Part shown: positions 16,683 through 25,307 of the stretch, one piece after another
How positions within the stretch are numbered: position 1 is the stretch's first letter
How the letters are laid out: each line of letters begins with the position of its first letter
Source of the DNA: Nitrincola sp048264025
GTDB lineage: Bacteria; Pseudomonadota; Gammaproteobacteria; Pseudomonadales; Balneatricaceae
Assembly (NCBI RefSeq): GCF_048264025.1
Contig: NZ_JBLXDN010000006.1
Coordinates: 113,913 to 177,912 of the forward strand
Reading direction: 5' to 3'
DNA: 64,000 nucleotides
Notes under the pieces: generated by a model
What the model saw: only the letters and a program-made list of their open reading frames with translations
What the model was told of the DNA's origin: nothing
Databases searched by the model: none
Translations under genes and position numbers: made by a program

Positions 16683-19568
16683 GTGTCCGATAACAATCCA
16701 CTTTCTCAGTTGCCCGATAGGCTTCAGTCAGTTGCCGCAGAGCCCTGGAGTCAGTTGGCGTCTCACCCTTCACTGCAAGACTCATCACTGGCACAGGAGC
16801 TGTGTCGGGTGCTGGCTATCAGTGATTTTGTCGCGGATCATTTGACGCGGCGCCCTGAGTGGCTGGAAATCCTGGTGGAACAGGGAGATATAACTACCTC
16901 TTATCCACAGGGGTGTTACGCCGACAAATTGGCATCACGGCTGTCGGAAGTAGATGATGAAACACAGATGCAGCTGTTGCTGCGTCGCTTTCGTAATTAT
17001 GAAATGGTGCGCCTTATCTGGCGGGACCTGACCCGGCGTGCGGATATGCGTGAAACAACCCGCGACTTATCCAGTCTTGCTGATGCCTGTATTGATGAAA
17101 CCCTTAAATGGCTTTACCCGCGTGCAACAAAACGCTGGGGTGTGCCTTTATCCGGAGCGGATGCCCAGCCGCAGCAACTGGTGGTGATGGGTATGGGCAA
17201 GCTGGGAGCGAATGAGCTCAACCTGTCTTCGGATATTGATCTGATGTTCTGCTTTCCCTCCAGCGGTGAAACAGACCACCCGACACAGTCCCTGGAGAAT
17301 CAGGATTTCTTTATCCGCCTGGGACAGAAGCTGATTCAGGCACTGGATAACCATAGCGCCGAAGGCTTCGTATTTCGGGTAGATATGCGACTGCGTCCGT
17401 TTGGCTCAGCGGGTCCATTGGCAGTGAGTTTTACCGCCATGGAGCATTATTATCAGGATCAGGGGCGGGACTGGGAGCGCTACGCGATGATCAAGGCGCG
17501 GCCTGTTGCGGGAGATATTGTCGCAGGTGAGCAACTGTTGCAGCAGTTGCGGCCGTTTGTCTATCGCAAGTACATCGACTTCAGCGCATTTGAGTCGCTG
17601 CGGGAAATGAAGTTGATGATCAACCGAGAAGTGCGCCGCAAAGGCTTAGAGCAAAACGTGAAGCTGGGTTCCGGCGGTATACGTGAAGTGGAGTTTATTG
17701 CCCAGGCATTTCAGCTGATCCGGGGTGGCCGTGATCTGGCGCTGCAGCAGCGAGAACTGTTGAATATCCTGCCGTTGCTGCCGGAGTATGTAGGCATGCC
17801 GGAAAGTGCTGTACAGGAGCTGGTTGAAGCCTATGTGTTTCTGCGCAATACCGAACATGCGATTCAGGCGATCGCGGATAAGCAGACACAGGAATTACCC
17901 GATGATCCTCAAGGACAGGCACGTATTGCTCTGGCGATGGGATTTGCAGACTGGGACAGCTTTCAGCAGCAACTGGTACGGCACCGCCAGGCAGTATCCC
18001 AGCATTTTGCCGATGTGATTGCCCCTGCTGAAGCCGAAGGTGAGCTGAGTGAAGCCGTCGATGAGGGGGAATGGAAGGCCTTGATCAATGATGAATTGGA
18101 TCAGGATCAGGCCCTGAGTTTCTTGACTCGAAAAGGTTTTGCCGATGCACCGTCGGCACTGCAGCAATTGCAGTCCTTGCAGCAGTCCCGTGCCATGCAG
18201 ATGTTGCAGCAGGTGGCTAAAACCCGCTTGCTGCATGTCTTGCCAGCATTGCTGGAGGCGGCAGGGCAGTGCAGCAATGCCGAAGTGACCTTGGAACGGG
18301 TGTTGTTGCTGATTCAAGCCGTTTTGCGCCGTTCAGCCTACCTGGTGTTGCTAGCCGAAAATCCCGGCGCGATGCAGCAGTTGGTCAGGTTGTGTTCATC
18401 CAGTGCCTGGTTTGCTGCACAATTGTCCAAACAACCGGTGTTGCTGGACGAACTGATCGATCCGCGCACACTGTTTACTCCTCCCGATAAAGCCCGCCTG
18501 CAGGCTGAGCTGGCTCAACAGCTGTTGCGTGTGCCTGAAGATGATATGGAGCAGTTGATGGAAACGCTGCGCTATTTTCATCATGCGCATGTGTTGCGTG
18601 TGGCGGCCTCGGATATCACTGGGGCGCTACCCCTAATGAAAGTCAGCGACTATCTGACCTGGCTGGCCGAAACCCTGTTGGAGGCCGTGCTGCAAAGTGC
18701 CTGGCGGATGCTGACAGAGAAGCACGGGGTGCCAATGCGAGTAGTTGGAGAGCCTTGTGATCCTGATTTTATCGTTGTGGGTTACGGTAAAATGGGTGGC
18801 ATAGAGCTCTCTTATGGCTCGGATCTGGATCTGGTATTTATTCACGATGCTGACCCGGACTTGAATACCAATGGTGATAAATCAGTACCCAATCCGGTAT
18901 TTTTCAATCGCTTGGGGCAGAAAATGATTCACTTCCTCAACACCTTCACCCCGTCAGGTCAGTTGTATGAAATTGACATGCGTTTACGGCCATCGGGTAA
19001 CTCCGGATTGTTGGTGTCAGGGCTGCGCGCGTTTAAACAGTATCAGCAAAAAGAAGCCTGGACCTGGGAGCATCAAGCGCTTGTCAGGGCCCGGGTCGTT
19101 GCCGGAAGTCCCAGCTTGGCTAAGCGTTTTAAGCAGGCCAGGGCTGAACTGTTGTCACAGCCACGTGACCGGGCGGTGTTGTTGGAACAAGTGTGCAGTA
19201 TGCGTGAGAAAATGCGTGAACATCTGGGTAGTCGAGCGACGGATACCAGTGGCAGTTTTGATCTGAAGCAGGATCGAGGCGGCATTGTTGATATCGAGTT
19301 TATGGTGCAGTTTATGGTACTGAATCATGCCTGTGAATACCCAGATTTACTGACCTATACCGACAATATCCGTATCCTCGACGGGATTGAAGCGAATGGG
19401 TTGATGTCAGCAGAAAAGACCGAATTGTTACGCGATGCTTATCGGGTGTTGCGCTCTGTCGGCCACCGTCAGGCATTGCAGGAGCAATCCAGCAGCGTAG
19501 TAGCCGATGAAGAGTTAACCCAATACCGGCAGCAGGTGGCCGGTATCTGGGATGAAGTGATGTGCTGA
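16683..19568 (+). CDS. glnE: Bifunctional glutamine synthetase adenylyltransferase/deadenylase GlnE
   Basis: 961 residues (E. coli 946). Adds AMP to, or removes it from, glutamine synthetase according to PII and glutamine. Two nucleotidyltransferase modules are visible: the deadenylylase site GMGKLGANELNLSSDIDLMF near residue 170 and the adenylylase site GYGKMGGIELSYGSDLDLVF near residue 700. Each is followed by a helical region (GSGGIREVEFIAQAFQL and RGGIVDIEFMVQFMVL). GTG start at 16683 with GGGAG about 8 bp upstream. Single-gene unit, convergent with ilvE. Confidence 0.96.
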   Translation: MSDNNPLSQLPDRLQSVAAEPWSQLASHPSLQDSSLAQELCRVLAISDFVADHLTRRPEWLEILVEQGDITTSYPQGCYADKLASRLSEVDDETQMQLLLRRFRNYEMVRLIWRDLTRRADMRETTRDLSSLADACIDETLKWLYPRATKRWGVPLSGADAQPQQLVVMGMGKLGANELNLSSDIDLMFCFPSSGETDHPTQSLENQDFFIRLGQKLIQALDNHSAEGFVFRVDMRLRPFGSAGPLAVSFTAMEHYYQDQGRDWERYAMIKARPVAGDIVAGEQLLQQLRPFVYRKYIDFSAFESLREMKLMINREVRRKGLEQNVKLGSGGIREVEFIAQAFQLIRGGRDLALQQRELLNILPLLPEYVGMPESAVQELVEAYVFLRNTEHAIQAIADKQTQELPDDPQGQARIALAMGFADWDSFQQQLVRHRQAVSQHFADVIAPAEAEGELSEAVDEGEWKALINDELDQDQALSFLTRKGFADAPSALQQLQSLQQSRAMQMLQQVAKTRLLHVLPALLEAAGQCSNAEVTLERVLLLIQAVLRRSAYLVLLAENPGAMQQLVRLCSSSAWFAAQLSKQPVLLDELIDPRTLFTPPDKARLQAELAQQLLRVPEDDMEQLMETLRYFHHAHVLRVAASDITGALPLMKVSDYLTWLAETLLEAVLQSAWRMLTEKHGVPMRVVGEPCDPDFIVVGYGKMGGIELSYGSDLDLVFIHDADPDLNTNGDKSVPNPVFFNRLGQKMIHFLNTFTPSGQLYEIDMRLRPSGNSGLLVSGLRAFKQYQQKEAWTWEHQALVRARVVAGSPSLAKRFKQARAELLSQPRDRAVLLEQVCSMREKMREHLGSRATDTSGSFDLKQDRGGIVDIEFMVQFMVLNHACEYPDLLTYTDNIRILDGIEANGLMSAEKTELLRDAYRVLRSVGHRQALQEQSSSVVADEELTQYRQQVAGIWDEVMC

Positions 19569-19579
19569 GCGATTTCAGG

Positions 19580-19614
19580 CTGAAGTGGACGGATAGATAA
19601 TCCGTCCACTTCAG
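19580..19614. terminator. Perfect 15-bp hairpin between glnE and ilvE
   Basis: 19580-19594 pairs perfectly with 19600-19614 around a 5-base loop, 11 bp after the glnE stop and 16 bp after the ilvE stop (minus strand). No T-run follows on either side, but a long GC-containing stem between convergent genes is most simply a shared terminator. Confidence 0.6.
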
Positions 19615-19630
19615 TAGATTAGGTTGCGTC

Positions 19631-20629
19631 TCAGACCCGTGTCAGCCAGCCGTGGGTGTCTTCAGCCTGGCCCCATTGAATAGCGTTGAGTGCCTGACGC
19701 AGTTTACGCGTGGTCTCTCCAACGCCGCCGTGGCCTACAGCGTGTTCCTTGCCCTGATAGATGAAGGTGCCTACCGGTGCCAGTACCGCGGCTGTACCAG
19801 AAAGTGCGGCTTCACAGCCGGGCTTGGCGGCACGTTGCAGCAGTTCATCGACGGTGATTTCACGCTCACTCACCTGCATACCCAAGTCTTTGGCCAGGGT
19901 CAGGATGGACTCACGGGTTACACCATGCAGGAAGCTTTCATCCAAGGCTTTGGTGATAATTTCATTACCATCGATCAACAAAAAGTTGGCCGCGCCGGTT
20001 TCTTGTACATCACCACCTGGGCAGAAGAGTACCTGGTCGGCCTGTACGGAATCACGTGCCCGCATGATCGGTTGGAGTGCGCTGGCATAGTTACCGCCGC
20101 TTTTGATCATGCCCATGTGTGGTGCGCAGCGCATGCCCTGATCTTCCAGCAGCAAACGTAATGCCTTGTCGCCACCGGCAAAATAATCGCCTACCGGTGA
20201 AGCCAGCACATAAAAGCACGAGGTTACAGAAGGTACAGCGGCTTTGCCGATGGCGGGTTCTGTGCCGAAATGCGTTGGACGAATATACAGTGATCCCGGT
20301 GGTGCAGGAACTTCATCGGCAAAACGCGCCACGGTATCCTTGATCATCTGAGCAACCGTAGCATCATCTAAAGCAGGTAAGCCCAACAGGCGAGAGCTCT
20401 GAGACAAACGTGCAATGTTGCGGTCCATGCGGAAAATATTCACCGAACCGTCGGTATGACGAAAGGCCTTTAAACCTTCAAAGCAGGTGCTGGAGTAATG
20501 CAGCACATGTGCGCCTGGGTGCAGGGTAATGCTGTCACTGCTGACCATTTCCGGCACACTCCAGTCTGATCCATCAAACCAGGTGATCGCCATCTCAGGC
20601 ATGAAAACGGTACCGAATGCAGCAGCCAT
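19631..20629 (-). CDS. ilvE: Branched-chain amino-acid aminotransferase IlvE
   Basis: PLP-dependent fold-type IV enzyme that makes valine, leucine and isoleucine from the 2-keto acids. 332 residues; HYSSTCFEGLKAFR near the N-terminus, the Schiff-base lysine in GMIKSGGNYASAL, then QETGAANFLLI and the C-terminal LSGTAAVLAPVG. This is the longer eukaryote/actinobacterial-like BCAT subtype (GGNYA, 330-360 residues) and not the 309-residue E. coli form. Divergent from the ELM1-family gene with a 181-bp gap. Confidence 0.95.
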   Translation of the reverse strand: MAAAFGTVFMPEMAITWFDGSDWSVPEMVSSDSITLHPGAHVLHYSSTCFEGLKAFRHTDGSVNIFRMDRNIARLSQSSRLLGLPALDDATVAQMIKDTVARFADEVPAPPGSLYIRPTHFGTEPAIGKAAVPSVTSCFYVLASPVGDYFAGGDKALRLLLEDQGMRCAPHMGMIKSGGNYASALQPIMRARDSVQADQVLFCPGGDVQETGAANFLLIDGNEIITKALDESFLHGVTRESILTLAKDLGMQVSEREITVDELLQRAAKPGCEAALSGTAAVLAPVGTFIYQGKEHAVGHGGVGETTRKLRQALNAIQWGQAEDTHGWLTRV

Positions 20630-20810
20630 GAATAAATCCTCAAGAACGTGTTACTGGATGAGTGCGGAAAAAAACCGAACAAAGAAGCTATCGATTGTAA
20701 TCATACCGCCCACTAAAGGGAATTGCCTGAATGTCCTTATGACTAAATTTACGTTGACTCTGGGGCTTTTTAGGCCGGGCTGTTATGATTAGATACAAAT
20801 TAAAAGCAAA

Positions 20811-21734
20811 ATGGACAATGCTGTGAGCGTAGTTTGGATAATTCGTGACGCTAAGCCCGGGCATTTCAGTCAGTGTGAAGGCCTGTCGAACGCGCTGCTT
20901 GAACTCGTTCCTGAGTTGAAGGTTGAAACCCTCGACAGGCTGCCCGCGGCTCAACTGCTAAAAATTCTGCTGACGCGTAACGTGCCGCCGGAAATGGCGT
21001 CTCTTCGGCACCGAGGTGCTCCAGATCTGTTGATTGCAGCGGGCCATGCAACCCATTTTACGCTGTTGGTGTTGGGGTGGGTGTTGGGAGCGAAGACCCT
21101 GTTACTGATGAAGCCCAGCTTGCCTTGCCAGCTGTTCGATCTTTGCCTGATACCGGCACATGACCAACCTGCCGAAGCCGATAATATTATTTGTACTCAG
21201 GGCGCATTGAACCCCATGCGTCCTGGTCTAAAAAAATCGGGGCAGGGCGTTATTCTTATTGGTGGGCCATCAAAGCATCACCGTTGGGATGAGCACAGCC
21301 TAATGCAGCAACTTGGGAAAATTATCCAAGCAACCGACGTGCACTGGACCCTGACCACTTCCCGGCGAACACCTGAATCGACACAAAACCGGCTTGGCGC
21401 ACTTAACACTGTCGAATTTATTCCTTTTGAGTCTACTGCTCCTGGGTGGGTGGCAGAGCAACTGGCTAGCGCTGAGTATGTTTGGGTAACAGAAGACAGT
21501 GTGTCAATGATTTATGAAGCGCTGACCGCAGGCTGTGCTGTAGGGATACTCAATGTGCCGCGTGCAGCCGCGGGTAAACCCAATCGCCTGGTGCGAGGCT
21601 TAAATACATTGGTGGAGCAGGGGCAGGTAAGTGTCTACAGTAATACGGATGATTTGAGCTTGCCGCGTCCGGCTGAAGTGTTCAATGAAGCACAGCGCTG
21701 TGCGCAGATGATTATAGATAGAGGCTGGTTATGA
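20811..21734 (+). CDS. ELM1-family protein (DUF1022), probable glycosyltransferase-like
   Basis: A 307-residue protein beginning VVWIIRDAKPGHFSQCEGLSNAL, the start motif of the bacterial family annotated as mitochondrial fission ELM1. Features typical of GT-B folds are present: LIAAGHATH in the first half, GVILIGGPSKHHRWD at the hinge, and VTEDSVSMIYEALTAGCAVGIL near the C-terminus. Bacterial members commonly sit in LPS loci, as here. It overlaps the next glycosyltransferase by ATGA. GTG at 20823 is an alternative start. Activity unproven. Confidence 0.75.
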   Translation: MDNAVSVVWIIRDAKPGHFSQCEGLSNALLELVPELKVETLDRLPAAQLLKILLTRNVPPEMASLRHRGAPDLLIAAGHATHFTLLVLGWVLGAKTLLLMKPSLPCQLFDLCLIPAHDQPAEADNIICTQGALNPMRPGLKKSGQGVILIGGPSKHHRWDEHSLMQQLGKIIQATDVHWTLTTSRRTPESTQNRLGALNTVEFIPFESTAPGWVAEQLASAEYVWVTEDSVSMIYEALTAGCAVGILNVPRAAAGKPNRLVRGLNTLVEQGQVSVYSNTDDLSLPRPAEVFNEAQRCAQMIIDRGWL

Positions 21735-22828
21735 AAGTCGTACAAGTTCTGCCGGCACTGGAGCTGGGTGGAGTAGAACGTGGCACCCTGGAAATTGCCA
21801 AGGGGCTAGTTGACGCCGGTCATGAATCTGTGGTGGTATCGGCAGGTGGTCGTTTAGTCACTGAGCTTGAGCGTGCCGGTAGCCGTCACCATCACTGGGA
21901 TCTGGGAAAAAAGTCTCTGCTGACATTGTTGCAGGTACGTCCTTTTCGACGCTGGCTGGAGCAGGAGCGGCCAGATATTGTCCATGTGCGCTCTAGAATG
22001 CCGGCCTGGATAGTCTGGCTGGCCTGGCGGCGCATGGACCCGGCTACCCGGCCTCATTTCGTTACCACCCTGCACGGAATGCATTCCGTCAATCGCTACA
22101 GCGCCATTATGGGTAAGGGCGAGCGAGTAATCGCTGTTTCTGAAACGGCTAAACGCTATTTGTTAGATAATTTTCCAGACGTCGATCCGGCGAAAGTGAC
22201 GGTCATCCATCGGGGGATTGATCCCGAGGAGTTCCCGCGAGGTTACCGCCCAACCGATACTTGGCTGGAGCAGTTCTATGCTGACAACCCGCAAGCGCGG
22301 GATAAATATCTGATCTGCTTCCCAGGTCGCATTACCCGCTGGAAAGGGCACCTGGATCTGGTGGAGGTGATAGACCAGCTTAAGGTGCATCTGCCCAATG
22401 TGCATGTTCTGGTGGTAGGTAGCGACCCAAAAGGATCCTTTCTGACAGAAGTTAAGGCCGCAATAGACGCGCGATCACTGAGTGAATACTTTACCTTTCT
22501 TGGTACCCGCTCCGATATGAAAGAGCTCTATGCTATCAGCGATGTAATGCTATCGCTGACCAGTACAACAGCCGAAGCCTTTGGCCGAACCGTTGTTGAG
22601 TGCCTGTCGATTGGAACCCCCGTAGTGGGGTATGCCCATGGGGCGGTGAGTGAAACCCTTGGTGAGCTGTTTCCTTTTGGAAGAGTTAATACGCTAGATA
22701 TCGAAAAGCTTGTACAAAAAATTGTTGATTTTAAGCGCAATGGCTCAGATGAAATCCAAGAAAATACGATTTTTTTAAAGGGCAGGATGATAGCAGAGAC
22801 ACTTGCTTTGTATGAGAAGGCTTTGTGA
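21731..22828 (+). CDS. GT4-family glycosyltransferase, LPS core type
   Basis: 365 residues, two-domain GT-B glycosyltransferase. The N-terminal LELGGVERGTLEIAKGLVDAGHE and the C-terminal sugar-nucleotide site with the EX7E pattern (SSTTAEAFGRTVVECLSIGTPVVGY) are clear. FPGRITRWKGHLDLVEVI is the conserved hinge motif. Translationally coupled to the ELM1-family gene. It is likely to act on an LPS core sugar; donor and acceptor cannot be read from sequence. Confidence 0.85.
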   Translation: MKVVQVLPALELGGVERGTLEIAKGLVDAGHESVVVSAGGRLVTELERAGSRHHHWDLGKKSLLTLLQVRPFRRWLEQERPDIVHVRSRMPAWIVWLAWRRMDPATRPHFVTTLHGMHSVNRYSAIMGKGERVIAVSETAKRYLLDNFPDVDPAKVTVIHRGIDPEEFPRGYRPTDTWLEQFYADNPQARDKYLICFPGRITRWKGHLDLVEVIDQLKVHLPNVHVLVVGSDPKGSFLTEVKAAIDARSLSEYFTFLGTRSDMKELYAISDVMLSLTSTTAEAFGRTVVECLSIGTPVVGYAHGAVSETLGELFPFGRVNTLDIEKLVQKIVDFKRNGSDEIQENTIFLKGRMIAETLALYEKAL

Positions 22829-22873
22829 ATAACAATGGGTGCTTGGTTAAGCAATTAAAGCGATGTTGAAAAT

Positions 22874-23905
22874 ATGAAAATATTGCATGCTTTATATTCA
22901 GATAGAAAAGGTGGCCTGGAACGTGCATTTATCAATGCGACTAAAGCTATGTTGGATTTGGGTCATCAGGTTGAGTTATTAGTTCCGAGGCAAGCGCCAT
23001 TTCTACATGAGTTAGATTATCCTCTGCCTCATCATGACTTCAAAAAGGCTGGCTACTACAGTCCAAATGCATGGCTGCAATGTCATTTTTTGCTGAGGAA
23101 AGTGGCTCCTGATTTAATTGTGACGCATAATTCCCGTGCAACTTGTATACTGGGTAGAGCTTCATTTGGGCTAAATATTCCGCACTTGGCGTTTTCTCAT
23201 AGTAATAAAACCCATAGATTTAAATCTGCGGATCATCTGGTTGTGCTCACCGAGGAGATGAAACAGCACTTTGTTGCGTCAGGACGCGAAGCTGAAGCGA
23301 TTAGTGTTTTTCCAAATGTAATAGAGCGTATACCTGAGCTGCCATCCTATACCGAACGGCTGGATACGGCGCCTGTGCGCTTGGGATTTATTGGACGCTT
23401 GAATGAAGAGAAAGGGTTAGAAGATTTGCTTCAGGCAATGGCATTGCTAAAGGACAGTTGTTCTCTGGAATTGTATGTGGCGGGTAGTGGGCCAGACCAG
23501 TCGGCTATTCAAAAGCTTGCCGGCCAGTTGGGCGTTTTAGAGAAGGTTCATTTCGCAGGTTGGATAGAGGACATTGCAGGATGGTTATCGGAAATAGACC
23601 TTGCGGTCCTGCCCTCAAGGTATGAGCCGTTCGGAATTGTGGTGCTAGAAGCGGCTGCCTATGGTTGTCCGGTAATCTCAACAACAGTTGCCGGGCCAGC
23701 CAGTCAGATATGTGATGGTGTGGATGGCTGGCTAGCTGAGCCTGGATCACCCCAAAGTCTGGCTGCAAAAATTGTTACTGCAATAACAAACCAGCCGCAA
23801 TGGCCGGATATACGTAACGCGGCCTATTTGCGTGCACAGCATTATTTAATGAGTAATAGGCTTTTTGATTTTGAAGAAATTTTGATGAAAGCAAAGCATA
23901 GTTGA
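22874..23905 (+). CDS. GT4-family glycosyltransferase
   Basis: 343 residues, GT-B fold, starting MKILHALYSDRKGGLERAFINAT. The hinge FIGRLNEEKGLEDLLQAM and the donor site PSRYEPFGIVVLEAAAYGCPVIST (EX7E) are present. 45 bp after the previous glycosyltransferase, same strand. The first and last parts of the gene are visibly richer in A+T than the genes before it, continuing into the YrbL-family gene, which suggests this end of the cluster is of foreign origin. Confidence 0.85.
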   Translation: MKILHALYSDRKGGLERAFINATKAMLDLGHQVELLVPRQAPFLHELDYPLPHHDFKKAGYYSPNAWLQCHFLLRKVAPDLIVTHNSRATCILGRASFGLNIPHLAFSHSNKTHRFKSADHLVVLTEEMKQHFVASGREAEAISVFPNVIERIPELPSYTERLDTAPVRLGFIGRLNEEKGLEDLLQAMALLKDSCSLELYVAGSGPDQSAIQKLAGQLGVLEKVHFAGWIEDIAGWLSEIDLAVLPSRYEPFGIVVLEAAAYGCPVISTTVAGPASQICDGVDGWLAEPGSPQSLAAKIVTAITNQPQWPDIRNAAYLRAQHYLMSNRLFDFEEILMKAKHS

Positions 23906-23932
23906 GTCTGTTGGTTATATTGGAGTGATGGG

Positions 23933-24499
23933 ATGTTGGATTTGAGTACAGCTAAGCTTGTTGGTGAAAGCAGATTCAGGAAATGTTATGAGCATCCAAA
24001 TAATGTTGATTGTGTAATAAAGGTTCAGCATTTAAGTGGAGCGGATAATAACTGTATTGATTCACCTCATAACAGAGAGCTGGAGTTTCATTCGAAGATT
24101 ACAGGTTGTCTCGACTATTTTCCGACGTTAGTAGGTATGGAAGAAACAAATTTTGGTCAAGGGCTGGTATTTAAAAAAATTTCTAGTGTTGATGGTAGTG
24201 AGCCAATTCATTTGTTTGATAAGTATCGAGATAAAAAAATACCACGTTTTTTGATTCTACAAATTAAAAATATAATGAATCAGCTTGAAAAGGATGCTTT
24301 GCTTACCTGTGCTGTGAATCCTGAGAATTTATTGATTATAAAAACCTCTGATGGTGAGAAATTGATCTCTTGTGACACTAAAGTTATAACTATTAAAGAA
24401 TGGCTTCCTCTAAGTAAAGTTAGATTCTTTAGGTTGTTAAAGGTTAAGAGGAGAAATAAAAGACTGTTTGCTTTGTATAATAAAAATGTACTGGATTAA
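23933..24499 (+). CDS. YrbL-family kinase-like protein, probably a pseudokinase
   Basis: 188 residues of the YrbL (PhoP-regulated) family with a small kinase fold: ATP-site lysine K30 in CVIKVQ, HNRELEF helix (E49/E51), and a PENLL loop (130-134) with the metal-binding asparagine N132. The position of the catalytic Asp in the HGDLKPEN pattern is A127 (TCAVNPENLL), so phosphotransfer looks doubtful; D148 (CDT) stands at the DFG position. Base composition is strongly AT-rich compared with flanking genes. Such proteins occur in LPS core clusters next to glycosyltransferases. Role unknown. Confidence 0.7.
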   Translation: MLDLSTAKLVGESRFRKCYEHPNNVDCVIKVQHLSGADNNCIDSPHNRELEFHSKITGCLDYFPTLVGMEETNFGQGLVFKKISSVDGSEPIHLFDKYRDKKIPRFLILQIKNIMNQLEKDALLTCAVNPENLLIIKTSDGEKLISCDTKVITIKEWLPLSKVRFFRLLKVKRRNKRLFALYNKNVLD

Positions 24500-24532
24500 A
24501 TGTTTGGGTTTTGCGGGGCGTGGTTTTGGTGG

Positions 24533-25303
24533 TCACTTTTGTGTTTTCTTGTAATGCTCATAAAGTTTTATCTGCCTTAGAAACCGGCTGTAAGCATAAT
24601 TCATCGCATAGATATAGCCAATCAAACCCTTGCGCCAATAGCCTTTGAAAAAATAGCGTTTAATGAACGATAGCCAGAACTCCATTAGAATTCGTGCTAC
24701 AGAAGGTTTGCGCCCTTTGGCGACCAAATCCTGTACCTGAGCGTCAGAGTAGGCGTTCATTTTTTCTACCCGATGGGAAAAACTGCGTATAGAGGCATGG
24801 GCTATTTTGCCGCGAAGTTTTTCCACCTTACTGTCAGGTTGCATGATCACACGATCATGTACAGGACTATCGCTGTAGCGGCCTTTGGATTTTCGATACA
24901 GACGCACCGGTTTATAGGGCGTATTAGGATTCAGCTCATCGGTAGGGTAGATAATGTCGTGTATGGCAATTTGGTAGCCGTCAGCTAGCATCTGTGGCTG
25001 CATAAAATGTGCGGCTATCTCACTGCGTAATGGCTCCGTGATACGTTCATCGGCATCCAGATTGAGCAGCCAGTCATTGCGTGCCTGCTCTTCGGCAAAA
25101 CGTTTTTGTTGCCCGTAACCTGGCCAGGTATTGAACATTACTCGAGCTCCCAGCTCGGTAGCCAGCTCAACCGTATTATCCTGACTACCCGAGTCTATCA
25201 ACACCACCTCATCTACCCAGTCAATCACACTGCGGATGGCCGCTTCTATCCTGTCGGCTTCATTCAGAGTGATGATAATGACGCTGATTGGCAGCTTTTT
25301 CAT
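24533..25303 (-). CDS. GT2-family LPS core glycosyltransferase (WaaE/KdtX-like)
   Basis: 256 residues from the ATG at 25303 (MKKLPISVIIITLNEADRI). GT-A fold with VVLIDSGSQDNTVELA and the LLNLDADERI metal motif, and a basic C-terminal region (RRYFFKGYWRKGLIGYIYAMNYA type). The family includes WaaE/KdtX, which add glucose to the inner-core heptose. The start is supported by GAGAGGTG upstream and lies 4 bp after the stop of the preceding glycosyltransferase. Confidence 0.85.
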   Translation of the reverse strand: MKKLPISVIIITLNEADRIEAAIRSVIDWVDEVVLIDSGSQDNTVELATELGARVMFNTWPGYGQQKRFAEEQARNDWLLNLDADERITEPLRSEIAAHFMQPQMLADGYQIAIHDIIYPTDELNPNTPYKPVRLYRKSKGRYSDSPVHDRVIMQPDSKVEKLRGKIAHASIRSFSHRVEKMNAYSDAQVQDLVAKGRKPSVARILMEFWLSFIKRYFFKGYWRKGLIGYIYAMNYAYSRFLRQIKLYEHYKKTQK

Positions 25304-25307
25304 AGTG

